From Legionellales bacterium (GTDB lineage Bacteria > Pseudomonadota > Gammaproteobacteria > Comchoanobacterales > Comchoanobacteraceae), in assembly GCA_002722995.1 (NCBI GenBank), contig PBNF01000010.1:1-35025 (forward strand): a stretch of DNA of 35,025 bases, in the 5' to 3' direction. The notes beneath the pieces are model-generated. The model had not been told where the DNA came from. It ran no database searches and saw only the letters and a list, made by a program, of their open reading frames with translations. Below, one piece after another: positions 16,274 through 25,303 of the stretch; position 1 is the first letter of the stretch, and the number at the start of each line of letters is the position of its first letter. The translations under genes and the position numbers were made by a program.

Positions 16274-17153
16274 GGTGGTCCTGAATCTGTTTTTGGAGTT
16301 TGCAATTTAACATGCAGGATACCTGATGTTGATGTGCTACGTCTACTAGATAACCATTAATATAGTTAATTTCAGTGGGTCGATTCTTTTGAATATCTTG
16401 ATGCATTGAGCTAAAATTTTCACCAATCGCTGGCATGAGTGACTGAATCGATGACCACATATCATCAGGTGTAGGTTTGAATCCAATATGGTTTAAAATT
16501 AAGGTGCTTTCTCGACAAAGGGCATACATGAGCTCAGCGTGCTGCTTCATCAGTGTTGCATGATTGCAGTTATACAGTGCACCTAATGCGTTGAGTGTTG
16601 AATTGACAATGAGCTTATGTTGTAACGTTGATGTTAAATCATCTGTAAGGGTTGTATTTAAACCATGATCATTGAAATAATCAGCGATGCCCGACAAGAA
16701 CTGATTGAGTTGAGGATCCAATGTTCCTACCTTGATCTGAGGAGAGTTTGAAAGCTGCACGCACTGATTTGTGAGGCTTCTGGCCCCAAACAAACAAGAG
16801 ATCATCACAATGTTAGCCGTTGGATATTGCTGTTTGACGGCTTCTAAGACCCCCATACCATTTTGAATTAAAAAAATTAGGGTGCTTGAGTTGATGTGAG
16901 CTCGATAAGGTTCGAGTGCTGTTAAAACTTGATGCGCTTTTGTGGCAATGATCAGCCAATCAAACTGATTAGGTGCGCACGGGTATGAGGTGTGCGTCCA
17001 TTTGAAATGGGGTCCGATGAGTGTCATAGGACATGAAGGTGAGTGAAGGTGCCTCAGGACACTGACGGTTGCGCCGAAGTGTTTGAGAGTGATTGAAAAG
17101 GCAGATCCCATTGCACCTAAACCTAATACAGTGATATGAGGTGATATGGGCAT
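16251..17153 (-). CDS. panE: 2-dehydropantoate 2-reductase PanE
   Basis: It reduces ketopantoate to pantoate with NADPH. The N-terminal Rossmann motif GLGAMGSAF, the catalytic Lys and substrate Asn in HKLIVNSTLNALGAL, and the C-terminal PTEINYINGYLV with its conserved Glu are present. 300 aa is normal. It is the first gene of panE-panB-panC. AAGG lies 7 nt upstream of ATG 17153, and a good candidate promoter is just beyond. The call is firm because it sits with PanB and PanC; alone, ketopantoate reductase paralogues with other substrates would be possible. Confidence 0.92.
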   Translation of the reverse strand: MPISPHITVLGLGAMGSAFSITLKHFGATVSVLRHLHSPSCPMTLIGPHFKWTHTSYPCAPNQFDWLIIATKAHQVLTALEPYRAHINSSTLIFLIQNGMGVLEAVKQQYPTANIVMISCLFGARSLTNQCVQLSNSPQIKVGTLDPQLNQFLSGIADYFNDHGLNTTLTDDLTSTLQHKLIVNSTLNALGALYNCNHATLMKQHAELMYALCRESTLILNHIGFKPTPDDMWSSIQSLMPAIGENFSSMHQDIQKNRPTEINYINGYLVDVAHQHQVSCMLNCKLQKQIQDHHDTFTDP

Positions 17154-17182
17154 GAATTGTACCTTCGAACCTTTAATGCCGT

Positions 17183-17211
17183 ATGATAAATCAGTTAATT
17201 ATTTTTAACAA
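17183..17211 (-). promoter_or_regulatory. Candidate sigma-70 promoter for panE-panB-panC
   Basis: On the minus strand TTGTTA (17206-17211) and TATCAT (17183-17188) are separated by exactly 17 nt, about 30 nt upstream of the panE start. The -10 matches 5 of 6 and the -35 matches 4 of 6. Confidence 0.5.
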
Positions 17212-17216
17212 TCTTA

Positions 17217-17245
17217 TTGTCATCTAGGTCATTAAAAGTCATTAT
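17217..17245 (+). promoter_or_regulatory. Candidate sigma-70 promoter for the symporter-asd unit
   Basis: TTGTCA (17217-17222) and CATTAT (17240-17245) are 17 nt apart, about 30 nt before ATG 17276. It is back-to-back with the panE promoter, leaving only 5 nt between the two -35 boxes, so the two units could share control. Confidence 0.4.
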
Positions 17246-17275
17246 TAACCTTAAATCCTTCAGGAATGTAATGTC

Positions 17276-18538
17276 ATGTCTTCTCAAGAAGTGCCTTTGA
17301 TTTGTGCACAACGAATCATTTATGCCATGATCTTTGGATTCATTTTAGCACTACTGCAACCGTATACCCCCGATGTTTTGAATCTGCGAATTTTGGCAGA
17401 CATTGGGGCTGATCTTTTCATGCGTTTGATCATGATGATGGTTGCGCCTGTGGTGTGTGTTTCAATGATCTGTGGTGTCGCCAATCAAGGGCCTGTGACT
17501 CATCTGGGCCGCATGGGTCTTAAAACCATTGGATTGTATCTAATCACCACCCTGTGTGGTGTGTGTATGGCGCTGAGTTTTTCAAGTATAGTGTATTTGG
17601 GACAAGGGCAATCAGCGATGGTATCCGCACCGATTAATCGGCTTTCAAAGGCATTAGATTTCAAGGCGATTATTACACAGATGGTTCCGATGAATCCTAT
17701 TGAAGCTTTGGCAACAGCTTCAATGCTGCAAATTATAGTGTTTTCTATTTTGTTAGGGCTTGCTTTAACACAATCAGGCCAAGCAGGGCAGCGTGTGCTC
17801 AAAGGCGTTAATGCATTGAATGATGTGTTGATGCGATTAGTTCACATGATCATGCAATGCGCGCCGTTAGGTGTTGGGTGCTTAATATTTCGTGTGGTTG
17901 AAGCGTCAGGGTTGGAGGTCCTGAGTCATCTATTAAGTTACAGTGTTGTTTTGATTGCTGTACTGATTCTGCAGGTTCTTTTGATTTATATCCCATTACT
18001 AAAATGGGGAGCAGGGCGTTCGCCTCGTGTTGTTTTGACTCAATTGAGTCCGGCTTTACTATGTGCAGGCAGTTTTTCAAGCAGTACAGCAGCGCTTCCA
18101 ATGATGTTGAAAACCGTTCAATCACGTTTGGGCGTCAGTCCTGCAGTGGCTCGATTTTCATTGCCATTAGGTTCAACCATGAATATGGATGGAACGGCGA
18201 TTATGCAGGGTGTTGCAGTTGTGTTAATTGCTAATATGTATCAGATTCCTTTGAATAGTTCAGATTATTGCGTTGTAATGTTAATGGCTACTTTAGCGTC
18301 AGTAGGAACTGCTGGGGTGCCCGGTGTAGGTTTAATGACTTTAGCGATGGTGCTTAAGCAAGTTGGACTGCCTGTTGAAGGGATTGGGTTTATTTTAGGG
18401 GTGGATCGTATCCTCGACATGTTACGTACGATAGTCAATGTCACAGGAGATGCGACCATTGCCTGTGTGGTGGATGCACAACAGGGTTGTTTAAATCAAA
18501 AGGGTTTTAAAATAAAGGTGAAAAAAAATGAATCTTAA
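17276..18538 (+). CDS. Acidic amino acid / dicarboxylate:cation symporter (DAACS family)
   Basis: This inner-membrane secondary transporter of the GltP/DctA fold couples substrate uptake to cations. It shows the family's serine-rich loop (SFSSSTAALP), the NMDGT motif in LGSTMNMDGTAIMQG, GTAGVPGVGLMTL, and DRILDMLRTIVNVTGDA in the last transport helix. In GltPh the Arg of the DMxRT motif binds the side-chain carboxylate; here it is conserved, which favours aspartate, glutamate or a C4 dicarboxylate over neutral amino acids. Several hydrophobic helices precede. 420 aa is usual. The stop overlaps the asd start by 11 nt, coupling uptake of an acidic substrate with an aspartate-pathway enzyme. Confidence 0.9.
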   Translation: MSSQEVPLICAQRIIYAMIFGFILALLQPYTPDVLNLRILADIGADLFMRLIMMMVAPVVCVSMICGVANQGPVTHLGRMGLKTIGLYLITTLCGVCMALSFSSIVYLGQGQSAMVSAPINRLSKALDFKAIITQMVPMNPIEALATASMLQIIVFSILLGLALTQSGQAGQRVLKGVNALNDVLMRLVHMIMQCAPLGVGCLIFRVVEASGLEVLSHLLSYSVVLIAVLILQVLLIYIPLLKWGAGRSPRVVLTQLSPALLCAGSFSSSTAALPMMLKTVQSRLGVSPAVARFSLPLGSTMNMDGTAIMQGVAVVLIANMYQIPLNSSDYCVVMLMATLASVGTAGVPGVGLMTLAMVLKQVGLPVEGIGFILGVDRILDMLRTIVNVTGDATIACVVDAQQGCLNQKGFKIKVKKNES

Positions 18539-19553
18539 AGTGATTGTGTTGGGCGCACAAGGCTTGATAGGCCAAACATTGTTAGAAGTGCTATATCAAA
18601 GACACCCTGATCTGGAGGTGATTGCAGTGGGGTCGTCGCGTGCAGTTGAGCAGGGAGAATGTGTCCAGTGGGGAGAAGATACTTTAGCGCTTGAAGCTAT
18701 CGACACCGTTGACTTTCATACAGCTGATGTTGTGTTGTCAGCATTGCCTTCTGATGTGGCTCGGTGCTATGTGCCCAAAGCTGCAGCAGCAGGCTGTTTT
18801 GTGATTGATCATAGTACTGCCTTCAGACAGGATCCAGATGTTCCTTTGGTGATTCCAGAAATTAATGGAAAATGCTTGGCGGAACAACCCAGTATCATTG
18901 CTAATCCAAACTGTTCAACGATTCAACTCTGTATGGCGCTTAAACCGCTATATGATGCAGTCGGTATTACTCGAGTTAATGTTTCGACGTACCAGTCTGT
19001 ATCGGGGGTCGGTCAAGAAGGATTATCGACGTTATTATCAGAAACAGCACAGGTGCTTAATGGAATGAATATTTCTGAATCTGAAGTATTCCCCGCGCAA
19101 ATGGCTTTTAATGTAGTGCCTCAAATTGATGCATTCAATGAGAATGGATATACCCGAGAAGAAATGAAATTATATGATGAAACCCAAAAAATATTTAATG
19201 ATCCTGATCTAATGGTCAATGCTACAGCAGTTCGAGTGCCTGTATTTCACGGACACTCAGAATCTGTGCACTGTGAGTGCAAGTCTGAAATTTCAGTCAA
19301 AGCAGCGAAAGCTTTATTTTCAAACATGCCCGGTGTCAGTGTCTTAGATGATGCGGTATGTCTAACGCCGATGACACATGGAAATGAATTAGAGGAGGTG
19401 TGGGTATCTCGAATACGTCAAGACATCACTCACCCCTATGGGTTGAATTTTTGGATTGTTGCTGACAACCTACTAAAAGGAGGGGCATTAAATACGGTTC
19501 AAATCATTGAAGCGTGGTATTCACCAGAAACATTTGGATTTGAACAGGCTTAA
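18528..19553 (+). CDS. asd: Aspartate-semialdehyde dehydrogenase
   Basis: It reduces aspartyl phosphate to aspartate semialdehyde with NADPH, a branch point to diaminopimelate/lysine, threonine and methionine. The nucleotide-binding start LGAQGLIGQTL, IDHSTAFRQD, active-site Cys129 in NPNCSTIQ, TYQSVSG, and the Arg/His pair in RVPVFHGHSE are all present. 341 aa is normal. It lacks its own clear promoter and starts inside the symporter gene (11-nt overlap). It heads the conserved asd-fimV-truA-accD-folC string, though an unknown gene is inserted before fimV. Confidence 0.95.
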   Translation: MNLKVIVLGAQGLIGQTLLEVLYQRHPDLEVIAVGSSRAVEQGECVQWGEDTLALEAIDTVDFHTADVVLSALPSDVARCYVPKAAAAGCFVIDHSTAFRQDPDVPLVIPEINGKCLAEQPSIIANPNCSTIQLCMALKPLYDAVGITRVNVSTYQSVSGVGQEGLSTLLSETAQVLNGMNISESEVFPAQMAFNVVPQIDAFNENGYTREEMKLYDETQKIFNDPDLMVNATAVRVPVFHGHSESVHCECKSEISVKAAKALFSNMPGVSVLDDAVCLTPMTHGNELEEVWVSRIRQDITHPYGLNFWIVADNLLKGGALNTVQIIEAWYSPETFGFEQA

Positions 19554-19599
19554 GTCATGGTAATGATTGAAATCAATAGACATCCGATGGAGTGTACAT

Positions 19600-20178
19600 G
19601 TGAACGCATCATCTTTTAATCATGAGGGTGATGCTGAGTCATCGGGAAACAATCACTCAAGGGTTGACGCAATCGAATCTGTTTGGACGGAGCAGAGGGT
19701 TGAACACGTTACCTGTGAAGTTGAAGCATTACAAGGATTCAACCAGGATTATCAAGCGGATTCAGTTGAAGGGTATGGAAAAGTGCATGTAAGAGATGTG
19801 CATGCTGATCAAGAAGATGAATCAGAGGGTGAGTCAGGTGCGGCAGGTGGATTAGATGGATTCGATCCCTTGACTATTTTTGGTGCTGATCAGACCCTAT
19901 CAGAACATGATACTCAAGGTGCATTTTCAGGTCATCCGATGGATGACCCCCAGTATAAATCTAAGCTCGAGCAATCCCCACCATTTGGGTTATCAAATAT
20001 GCCTAATTCAGAACTGAACCCAAGTCAAAAGTATTCTCCCAATCCAACCCCAGCTGAAAGTATTCGTTACATGAAAGGTTATCAACAACAACAGAATCAA
20101 CAGCCTCAAATGGGTGGGCCTTCTTTTTCACCAAAACCACGTCCTTTTTCAACGGGGTTAGATGCAACTCAAGAATGA
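19600..20178 (+). CDS. Unknown acidic/Gln-Pro-rich 192-aa protein
   Basis: No family is recognised. GTG 19600 is chosen because GGAG lies 7 nt upstream; the frame extends to a TTG at 19567. The N-terminal 110 residues are strongly acidic (many Glu/Asp, Ser and Gly); the C-terminal 80 are rich in Pro, Gln, Asn and Ser, with a run of Gln, and end in a lysine/proline segment. There is no signal peptide, hydrophobic helix or Cys cluster, so it is probably a soluble, largely disordered protein. It occupies the gap between asd and fimV, on the same strand, within a widely conserved gene order. Translation is plausible given the codon-open frame and ribosome site, but not proven. Confidence 0.6.
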   Translation: MNASSFNHEGDAESSGNNHSRVDAIESVWTEQRVEHVTCEVEALQGFNQDYQADSVEGYGKVHVRDVHADQEDESEGESGAAGGLDGFDPLTIFGADQTLSEHDTQGAFSGHPMDDPQYKSKLEQSPPFGLSNMPNSELNPSQKYSPNPTPAESIRYMKGYQQQQNQQPQMGGPSFSPKPRPFSTGLDATQE

Positions 20179-20251
20179 AATAATCGCTTAAGTTTGCGCT
20201 GGTAGAGAAAGTGTTTTAATCTTGTTTTGAATATTAAGTAAAGGTCTGGTC

Positions 20252-20881
20252 ATGCGTAAATTAATTATTGCACTCTTTATCATAGGGATGGGCACAGCCT
20301 TTGCTCAACCCCTCGCTGAGGATGACGTGATTATCAAAGCCACTCAGCTGCATCAAGCACTGCATCGTGAGCAAAATAAAATCAATCAAATGCAAGTTCA
20401 ACTTGAAGCGCTGGTTGCTGAGCAATCCCCTGCGGTTAAAACAAATCAGACACCGATGGCTTCAAATCAGACTCCTTTTCCCACGTCAGGTCCCTCTGAG
20501 TGGTTGGGTCTTCAGTTAGAGCATTGGGTCCTAGTCCTGTTGGCCAGTCTTCTATTAGGTTTTGTGTTATTTGATCGTAGTCACGCGTCTAAGTCTGATA
20601 GGCCTAAAAAACTTGATCCCAGTTTCAGTGAAGCTGAAATCAAGTGCGATTCAGAGCTTCCTGCGATCAGCACTGCGCTCAATGATGATCAAGCTGAGTA
20701 TGATTTCTTAGGCTCAAATGAAGGATGTGCTTCACAGTTGGACTTAGCCCAAGCTTATTTGGAAATGGGAGAGTTGAATGCTGCATATGAGGCGATTCAG
20801 CAAGTATTGCAGCAAGGTGATGCTGAGCAGAAAGCAATGGCGCAACGATTATTAAACTTATATCAAGCAGCTCAACGTTGA
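20252..20881 (+). CDS. Reduced FimV-like protein (C-terminal FimV domain)
   Basis: FimV proteins are inner-membrane, periplasmic LysM-containing hubs at the cell pole in type IV pilus and twitching systems. This 209-aa protein keeps a signal peptide (residues 1-19, ending AFAQ), a short coiled-coil (about 25-55), a Pro/Thr linker, one membrane helix (about 90-107) and the family's cytoplasmic C-terminal domain: YDFLGSN, QLDLAQAYLEMGELNAAYEAIQQVLQQGDAEQK and a final LL helix. The LysM domain and long acidic region of normal FimV (about 700-900 residues) are absent. Position between asd and truA supports the call. AAAGG lies 7 nt upstream of ATG 20252. Confidence 0.8.
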   Translation: MRKLIIALFIIGMGTAFAQPLAEDDVIIKATQLHQALHREQNKINQMQVQLEALVAEQSPAVKTNQTPMASNQTPFPTSGPSEWLGLQLEHWVLVLLASLLLGFVLFDRSHASKSDRPKKLDPSFSEAEIKCDSELPAISTALNDDQAEYDFLGSNEGCASQLDLAQAYLEMGELNAAYEAIQQVLQQGDAEQKAMAQRLLNLYQAAQR

Positions 20882-20885
20882 ATCT

Positions 20886-21698
20886 ATGACGATGAATGCA
20901 CCTGAATCAACTCGATGGGCGATGTGTGTGGCGTATTTAGGCGCCGATTATGCAGGATGGCAATTACAACCCACACAACGGACTGTGCAAGGTGTTTTAG
21001 ATCAGGCCATCGCTTCGGTCGCTAATCATGCGGTGTCAACAATATGTGCAGGGCGTACCGATCGTGGTGTACACGCATTGATGCAAGTGGTGCATTTTGA
21101 TGCCTTTGTATTGCGGACAGCACAACAATGGCTCAATGGAATTAATGCAAACTTGCCTGAAGATATTGTAATATGCTGGGTCAAAGCTGTCCCCAGGGTA
21201 TTTGATGCGCGATTGAGTGCTTTAGAGCGTACGTATGTGTATGTGATTGACAATGCAACAACCCCGCGAGTACATTTGTTGGGGCGAGCAGTATGGTTTA
21301 AATCGCCGCTTGACGTTGAGCGTATGCACCATGCAGCACAAGCTTGGGTGGGCGAGCACGATTTTTCTGCCTTGCGAGCCAGTGGTTGTCAATCAAATAC
21401 TCCGGTGCGAACTATCCATCATGTGAGCGTGACGCGTCAGGATGATTGGGTGGTGATGCGTGTCACAGCCAATGCTTTTTTGTACCATATGATTCGAAAT
21501 GCTGTTGGAGTGTTATTGCCAATTGGGCAAGGTCGATGTGCTGTAGATTGGGCCCAAGACCTCTTAGAAGGTCGGACACGTCAACATCAAGGGATCACCG
21601 CACCTGCGCATGGGTTATATTTGCATACTATAAAATATGGGCCTGAATTTGATTTGCCTCAGTCAGGCCAATCTTTGCCCTTGTTTGATGACGCCTAG
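20886..21698 (+). CDS. truA: tRNA pseudouridine(38-40) synthase TruA
   Basis: It makes pseudouridine at positions 38-40 of the anticodon arm. Motifs are YLGADYAGWQLQP, the catalytic Asp in CAGRTDRGVHA, ARLSALERTYVYVID, HDFSALRASGCQ and NAFLYHMIRNAVGVL. 270 aa is normal. It starts 4 nt after the fimV-like gene with no clear ribosome site, so translation may be coupled to it. In Pseudomonas trpF follows truA; here a different gene does. Confidence 0.96.
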   Translation: MTMNAPESTRWAMCVAYLGADYAGWQLQPTQRTVQGVLDQAIASVANHAVSTICAGRTDRGVHALMQVVHFDAFVLRTAQQWLNGINANLPEDIVICWVKAVPRVFDARLSALERTYVYVIDNATTPRVHLLGRAVWFKSPLDVERMHHAAQAWVGEHDFSALRASGCQSNTPVRTIHHVSVTRQDDWVVMRVTANAFLYHMIRNAVGVLLPIGQGRCAVDWAQDLLEGRTRQHQGITAPAHGLYLHTIKYGPEFDLPQSGQSLPLFDDA

Positions 21699-21746
21699 AT
21701 GGTCTAAAATGATTTGATATGCTCAGGATTAATCTTTAAGGAGTCC

Positions 21747-23030
21747 ATGAACGTTTATAAAGAGTCCAATGTGTTCCAAACATTTTCGGCAGAGCATTGT
21801 TTGGAGCAGGGATATTATTCAAAGTATGTTGAAGAGATTCAAGTTTTAACGGGTTTGACGGAGCCTATTTTTAGTGATGTGTATCAACCATTGTTAAAAA
21901 AATTTATTGATAAAGTTCAATATTGTCCTGACCCACACATGAACAATCAACCTTGGGTGCATGTGAGCCTTGAACGTGCAAAAATGGCCTTGAACAGAGC
22001 GTGTGCCTTAGATACTCAAGATGAGCGTATGGTGTATGCTGCGTTCTCTGCTGCGTTGTGCCTAATGATGGGGCGTCTTGCCACTGAAGTTAAAGTAAGC
22101 TTTACGAATGCCAAGGGATTGCATTGGAGAAACTGGAATCCATTGAGTGAATCCATTGGGTCTTGTTGTGAATACTATCGAGTACGTCCAATGATTGGTA
22201 TGCCAGGCCATCTTGCAGAACATTTAACACCCTTGATGGCGCGTGAAGTCATGCCTGAGCTAGGTATAACCTGGATTGCAGACGAGCCTTGGCTGATGTT
22301 GCAATGGTTAGCCACTCTGATGCAATCTAGTAGTGATGCAGGAGAATTAGGGGCAATCTGTACGCGTGCCGAACAGTATTTAAAGTCAAATTTTAATTCA
22401 ATTAAAGATGATTTAGCAGATGTTTTGATTCCGGACTCACTTCAAGAGGCTGAATCATTTTGGCATTGGCTTAAATCAGGGTTACTTAAAGATCAATTTA
22501 AACTGAACAGTCAAGATGCTTTAGTGCATAAATTGCACAATGGGTCAATTTTTTTAAGAGAGGAAATTTTTAAAGCTTATTTAGAGTCAATTGGTGAGCG
22601 ATCATCCAATTGGGTGGTATTAATGCAGCAATTCAACCACTTGGGATTGACTCGATTGTCGGGTTCAGATGCAAAATTTGATCAATATTTTGGATCAGTT
22701 CGGCGGGTTCCAAGCCAGTTTAGTTCAAATTTATTTAGTTCAGGTAAGGTGAAGCAAGAAGGGGCTCATCAATTGCAAAATTTTTGGACTCAATCTCAAG
22801 GGTCTTCATGTGCTTTTTCAACGGTTGCACAGGCACAAGCAGCTGCAGCGGGCTCACAACACAGCATGACCGGGGTGACCATCACACCAGGCAATTTATT
22901 ACTACCTTCTAGTATGGGTGTTTCATCGATCATTCAGCCTGCAAGTGTGACGGGGGCAATTGAATCATTGGTCCAGCATCAGGACATATTACAGCGCAGC
23001 GCTCAGATGGATCCTGTCGCAAAAGGATAG
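21747..23030 (+). CDS. TraI_2/TraI_2_C-like protein with degraded HD site
   Basis: The middle of the protein (about residues 35-215) resembles the TraI_2 domain of integrative-element relaxase-like proteins, which has an HD-hydrolase-like layout. Anchors are FIDKVQYCPDPHMNN (normally LPAS-xxHH), LERAKMALNRA, the AALxxxxGR segment, and W-N-P-L-x-x-x-I...YYRVR. Residues about 235-310 match TraI_2_C: FWHWLKSGLLKDQFKLN, DALVHKLHNGSIFL and EEIFKAYL. The metal-binding signatures are lost: HHxxxGGLxxHS and LLHDxGK are replaced by sequence lacking the His and Asp pairs (AALCLMMGR at about 102-110). A 110-residue Ala/Ser/Gly-rich, probably disordered tail follows. ATG 21747 is used; AAGGAG is only 3 nt upstream. 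It sits between truA and accD without any conjugation gene near. Function unknown, enzymatic activity unlikely. Confidence 0.65.
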   Translation: MNVYKESNVFQTFSAEHCLEQGYYSKYVEEIQVLTGLTEPIFSDVYQPLLKKFIDKVQYCPDPHMNNQPWVHVSLERAKMALNRACALDTQDERMVYAAFSAALCLMMGRLATEVKVSFTNAKGLHWRNWNPLSESIGSCCEYYRVRPMIGMPGHLAEHLTPLMAREVMPELGITWIADEPWLMLQWLATLMQSSSDAGELGAICTRAEQYLKSNFNSIKDDLADVLIPDSLQEAESFWHWLKSGLLKDQFKLNSQDALVHKLHNGSIFLREEIFKAYLESIGERSSNWVVLMQQFNHLGLTRLSGSDAKFDQYFGSVRRVPSQFSSNLFSSGKVKQEGAHQLQNFWTQSQGSSCAFSTVAQAQAAAAGSQHSMTGVTITPGNLLLPSSMGVSSIIQPASVTGAIESLVQHQDILQRSAQMDPVAKG

Positions 23031-23196
23031 GCACTGTTTGATGATTCAAGTGTGATAAGGTCATGTGAATTTGAGTTTAATGTCGAGGTTCGTTGAAAAC
23101 AAAATCAGCTCAATCTTATTGTAAAGGGGTAGAGATTGTGTTGCGGTTCAGGGTATGATAATCTCACAATTTACTTGATGTTTTTTGAGGAAGCGC

Positions 23197-24060
23197 ATGA
23201 GCTGGTTAAAAAAAATATTGCCTGGTCTTTCAAAGTCTAATGATAAAAAAGCAGGTATTCCAGATGGTTTATGGGTTCAATGCCCAGCATGTAATGCCAC
23301 TTTGTATCGAGAAAGTTTAGAGCAACAACACTCAGTGTGTGAGCACTGTGGGCATCACTTAAGGTTGAGTGCTCGATCCCGTTTGAAGCAGTTATTCGAT
23401 CATGATGAGTCTTCATGGGTTGAAATTGGCGCAGCATTAGAGCCCATTGATTACTTGCAATTTAAAGACACGAAGAAATATAAAGATCGATTAATCGCTG
23501 CGCGTAAAAAGACTGGAGAAAAAAGTGCTCTCGTGGTGATGAAGGGTAAAATTTTTGAAATGCCTGCAGTGGTTGCCGCCTTTGAATTCGGATTTATTGG
23601 AGGCTCAATGGGAGCGGCTGTTGGTGCGCGTTTTGTGGCGGCTGTAGATCAATGTATTCAAGATCAAATTCCGTTCATCTGTGTCAGTGCAAGTGGCGGT
23701 GCTCGAATGCAAGAGGGGCTGTTTTCGTTAATGCAAATGTCTAAAACCAGTGCAGCATTAGCTAAACTCAGCGCACATGGATTACCGTATATTTCTGTAT
23801 TGACAGATCCGACCACTGGAGGTGTTTCAGCCAGTTTAGCCATGTTAGGTGATGTGATCATTGCGGAGCCTAAAGCGCTCATTGGCTTTGCAGGTCCTCG
23901 AGTGATTCAGCAGACTGTAGGTGAGATTTTACCCGATGGATTTCAGCGCAGTGAATTTCTCCTTGAAAAAGGTGCGATTGATATGATTGTGCCTCGATCT
24001 GAACTCAAGCAAGCTATTTATGATCTGCTATCTAAATTGATGTCAGTCCGTGCAGCCTAA
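23197..24060 (+). CDS. accD: Acetyl-CoA carboxylase carboxyltransferase beta subunit AccD
   Basis: With AccA it transfers carboxyl from biotin-BCCP to acetyl-CoA, giving malonyl-CoA for fatty acids. The N-terminal zinc finger is complete: Cys29-x2-Cys32, then Cys48-x2-Cys51. The crotonase-like core shows [54 protein letters not shown] and [15 protein letters not shown] 23197 with GAGGAAG upstream is preferred to the in-frame TTG at 23185. 287 aa is normal. It overlaps folC by 11 nt, the classic accD-folC coupling. Confidence 0.97.
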   Translation: MSWLKKILPGLSKSNDKKAGIPDGLWVQCPACNATLYRESLEQQHSVCEHCGHHLRLSARSRLKQLFDHDESSWVEIGAALEPIDYLQFKDTKKYKDRLIAARKKTGEKSALVVMKGKIFEMPAVVAAFEFGFIGGSMGAAVGARFVAAVDQCIQDQIPFICVSASGGARMQEGLFSLMQMSKTSAALAKLSAHGLPYISVLTDPTTGGVSASLAMLGDVIIAEPKALIGFAGPRVIQQTVGEILPDGFQRSEFLLEKGAIDMIVPRSELKQAIYDLLSKLMSVRAA

Positions 24061-25258
24061 ACACTCATCACTTGAGTCTTGGCTAAGCACTTGGGAGATG
24101 ATAGACCAGCCCAGTCGAGATTTTAACTTCGATCGATTGAAATCCGTTGTAGCACAACAAGGTTGGAATCGCCTTCCAGGGCGAGTCATCATGGTTGCTG
24201 GGACCAATGGTAAAGGTAGTTGTATTGCAGCGCTTCATGCTTTATGTCGTCATGTTCATTTGAATGTAGCTACATTTACTTCACCGCATTGTTGGACCGT
24301 TCACGAGCGTTTCAAATATAATGAACATAACATTTCATCTGAAGCTTTATATGCCTCTATTCAACGTGCAGAATCGTTATCTGTGCATGGATCCGGTTGG
24401 AGTTTTTTTGAAACGCTGACATTGGCTTTTTTTGATTGGGTGACTCAGTTATCACCGGATGTGATTCTGTTAGAAGTTGGATTAGGTGGGCGTTTAGATG
24501 CAGTGAATACCACGGATCATGAAGGTGCGATTATCACCTCAATTGCCTATGATCATGAAGCAATACTTGGGCATACATTAGAGGCCATTGCCTTTGAAAA
24601 ATCTGGCATTATGAGGGCAGGGATGCCTTGTATATGGGGAATGGGTGAATCAGTACCTGAAACAATTCTTAATCAAGCAATCATCCATCAGGCTGTTTGT
24701 ATCAGTGCTCCCATCGATCCAGGTTTAAGGGGGTATTTGCCGCGATCTAGTCTGCATGCAGCCCAATTGGCATGGAAGGTCTGCTTCAAAGACTATCCGT
24801 TGGAATCAGATCTGATCAATGCCGTGATCATGGAGGTTCAATTGAGCGGTCGATTTCAAGTGTCTTATGCAATGGGCCGTCAATGGATCATTGATGTGGC
24901 CCATAACCCAGCAGCTTGCCAACATTTGGTCAATCAAATTCAATCAAATGATATTCAATCCGTTGATTTGATCTGTGCATTTGCTCAAGATAAAGCCATT
25001 GAATCTTGTCTTCAAGCTTTAAGACCCATCGTTCGATATTGGTATTGTGCTGATTTAAAGGATGCGCGTATCTTGGATGCGCAAGCTTTAAAAATGAAGC
25101 TGCTTGATTTAGGTGTTGAGTCGAGCCAGGTTCAATGTTTCGAGCATTTCAATTCAGTAGATTGGGCAGCCCAGTCAAAAGGTCATGATCAATGCCCTGT
25201 GTTGGTTTGTGGTTCATTTTTGTTATTAGATATGGTACAACACATAATGAAGGTTTAA
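24050..25258 (+). CDS. folC: Folylpolyglutamate/dihydrofolate synthase FolC
   Basis: It adds glutamate to dihydropteroate and folates, completing and retaining the cofactor. The ATP-binding loop [10 protein letters not shown] (about residues 49-58), [38 protein letters not shown] and [11 protein letters not shown] are all visible. 402 aa is a little under the usual 420. GTG 24050 lies inside the accD end with no ribosome site, consistent with coupled translation. Homology runs from the ESWLSTWE segment onward, so a later ATG start at 24098 would cut into it. Confidence 0.95.
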   Translation: MQPKHSSLESWLSTWEMIDQPSRDFNFDRLKSVVAQQGWNRLPGRVIMVAGTNGKGSCIAALHALCRHVHLNVATFTSPHCWTVHERFKYNEHNISSEALYASIQRAESLSVHGSGWSFFETLTLAFFDWVTQLSPDVILLEVGLGGRLDAVNTTDHEGAIITSIAYDHEAILGHTLEAIAFEKSGIMRAGMPCIWGMGESVPETILNQAIIHQAVCISAPIDPGLRGYLPRSSLHAAQLAWKVCFKDYPLESDLINAVIMEVQLSGRFQVSYAMGRQWIIDVAHNPAACQHLVNQIQSNDIQSVDLICAFAQDKAIESCLQALRPIVRYWYCADLKDARILDAQALKMKLLDLGVESSQVQCFEHFNSVDWAAQSKGHDQCPVLVCGSFLLLDMVQHIMKV

Positions 25259-25303
25259 AGCACTGTATTACAGTGAATCGTTTTAACTTGCGGAGTACAT
25301 CGT

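Noticed and set aside
21747..23030. Active conjugative relaxase or part of an integrated element
   Set aside because: HD signatures are missing and no integrase, att repeats or other transfer genes are seen; both neighbours are housekeeping genes.
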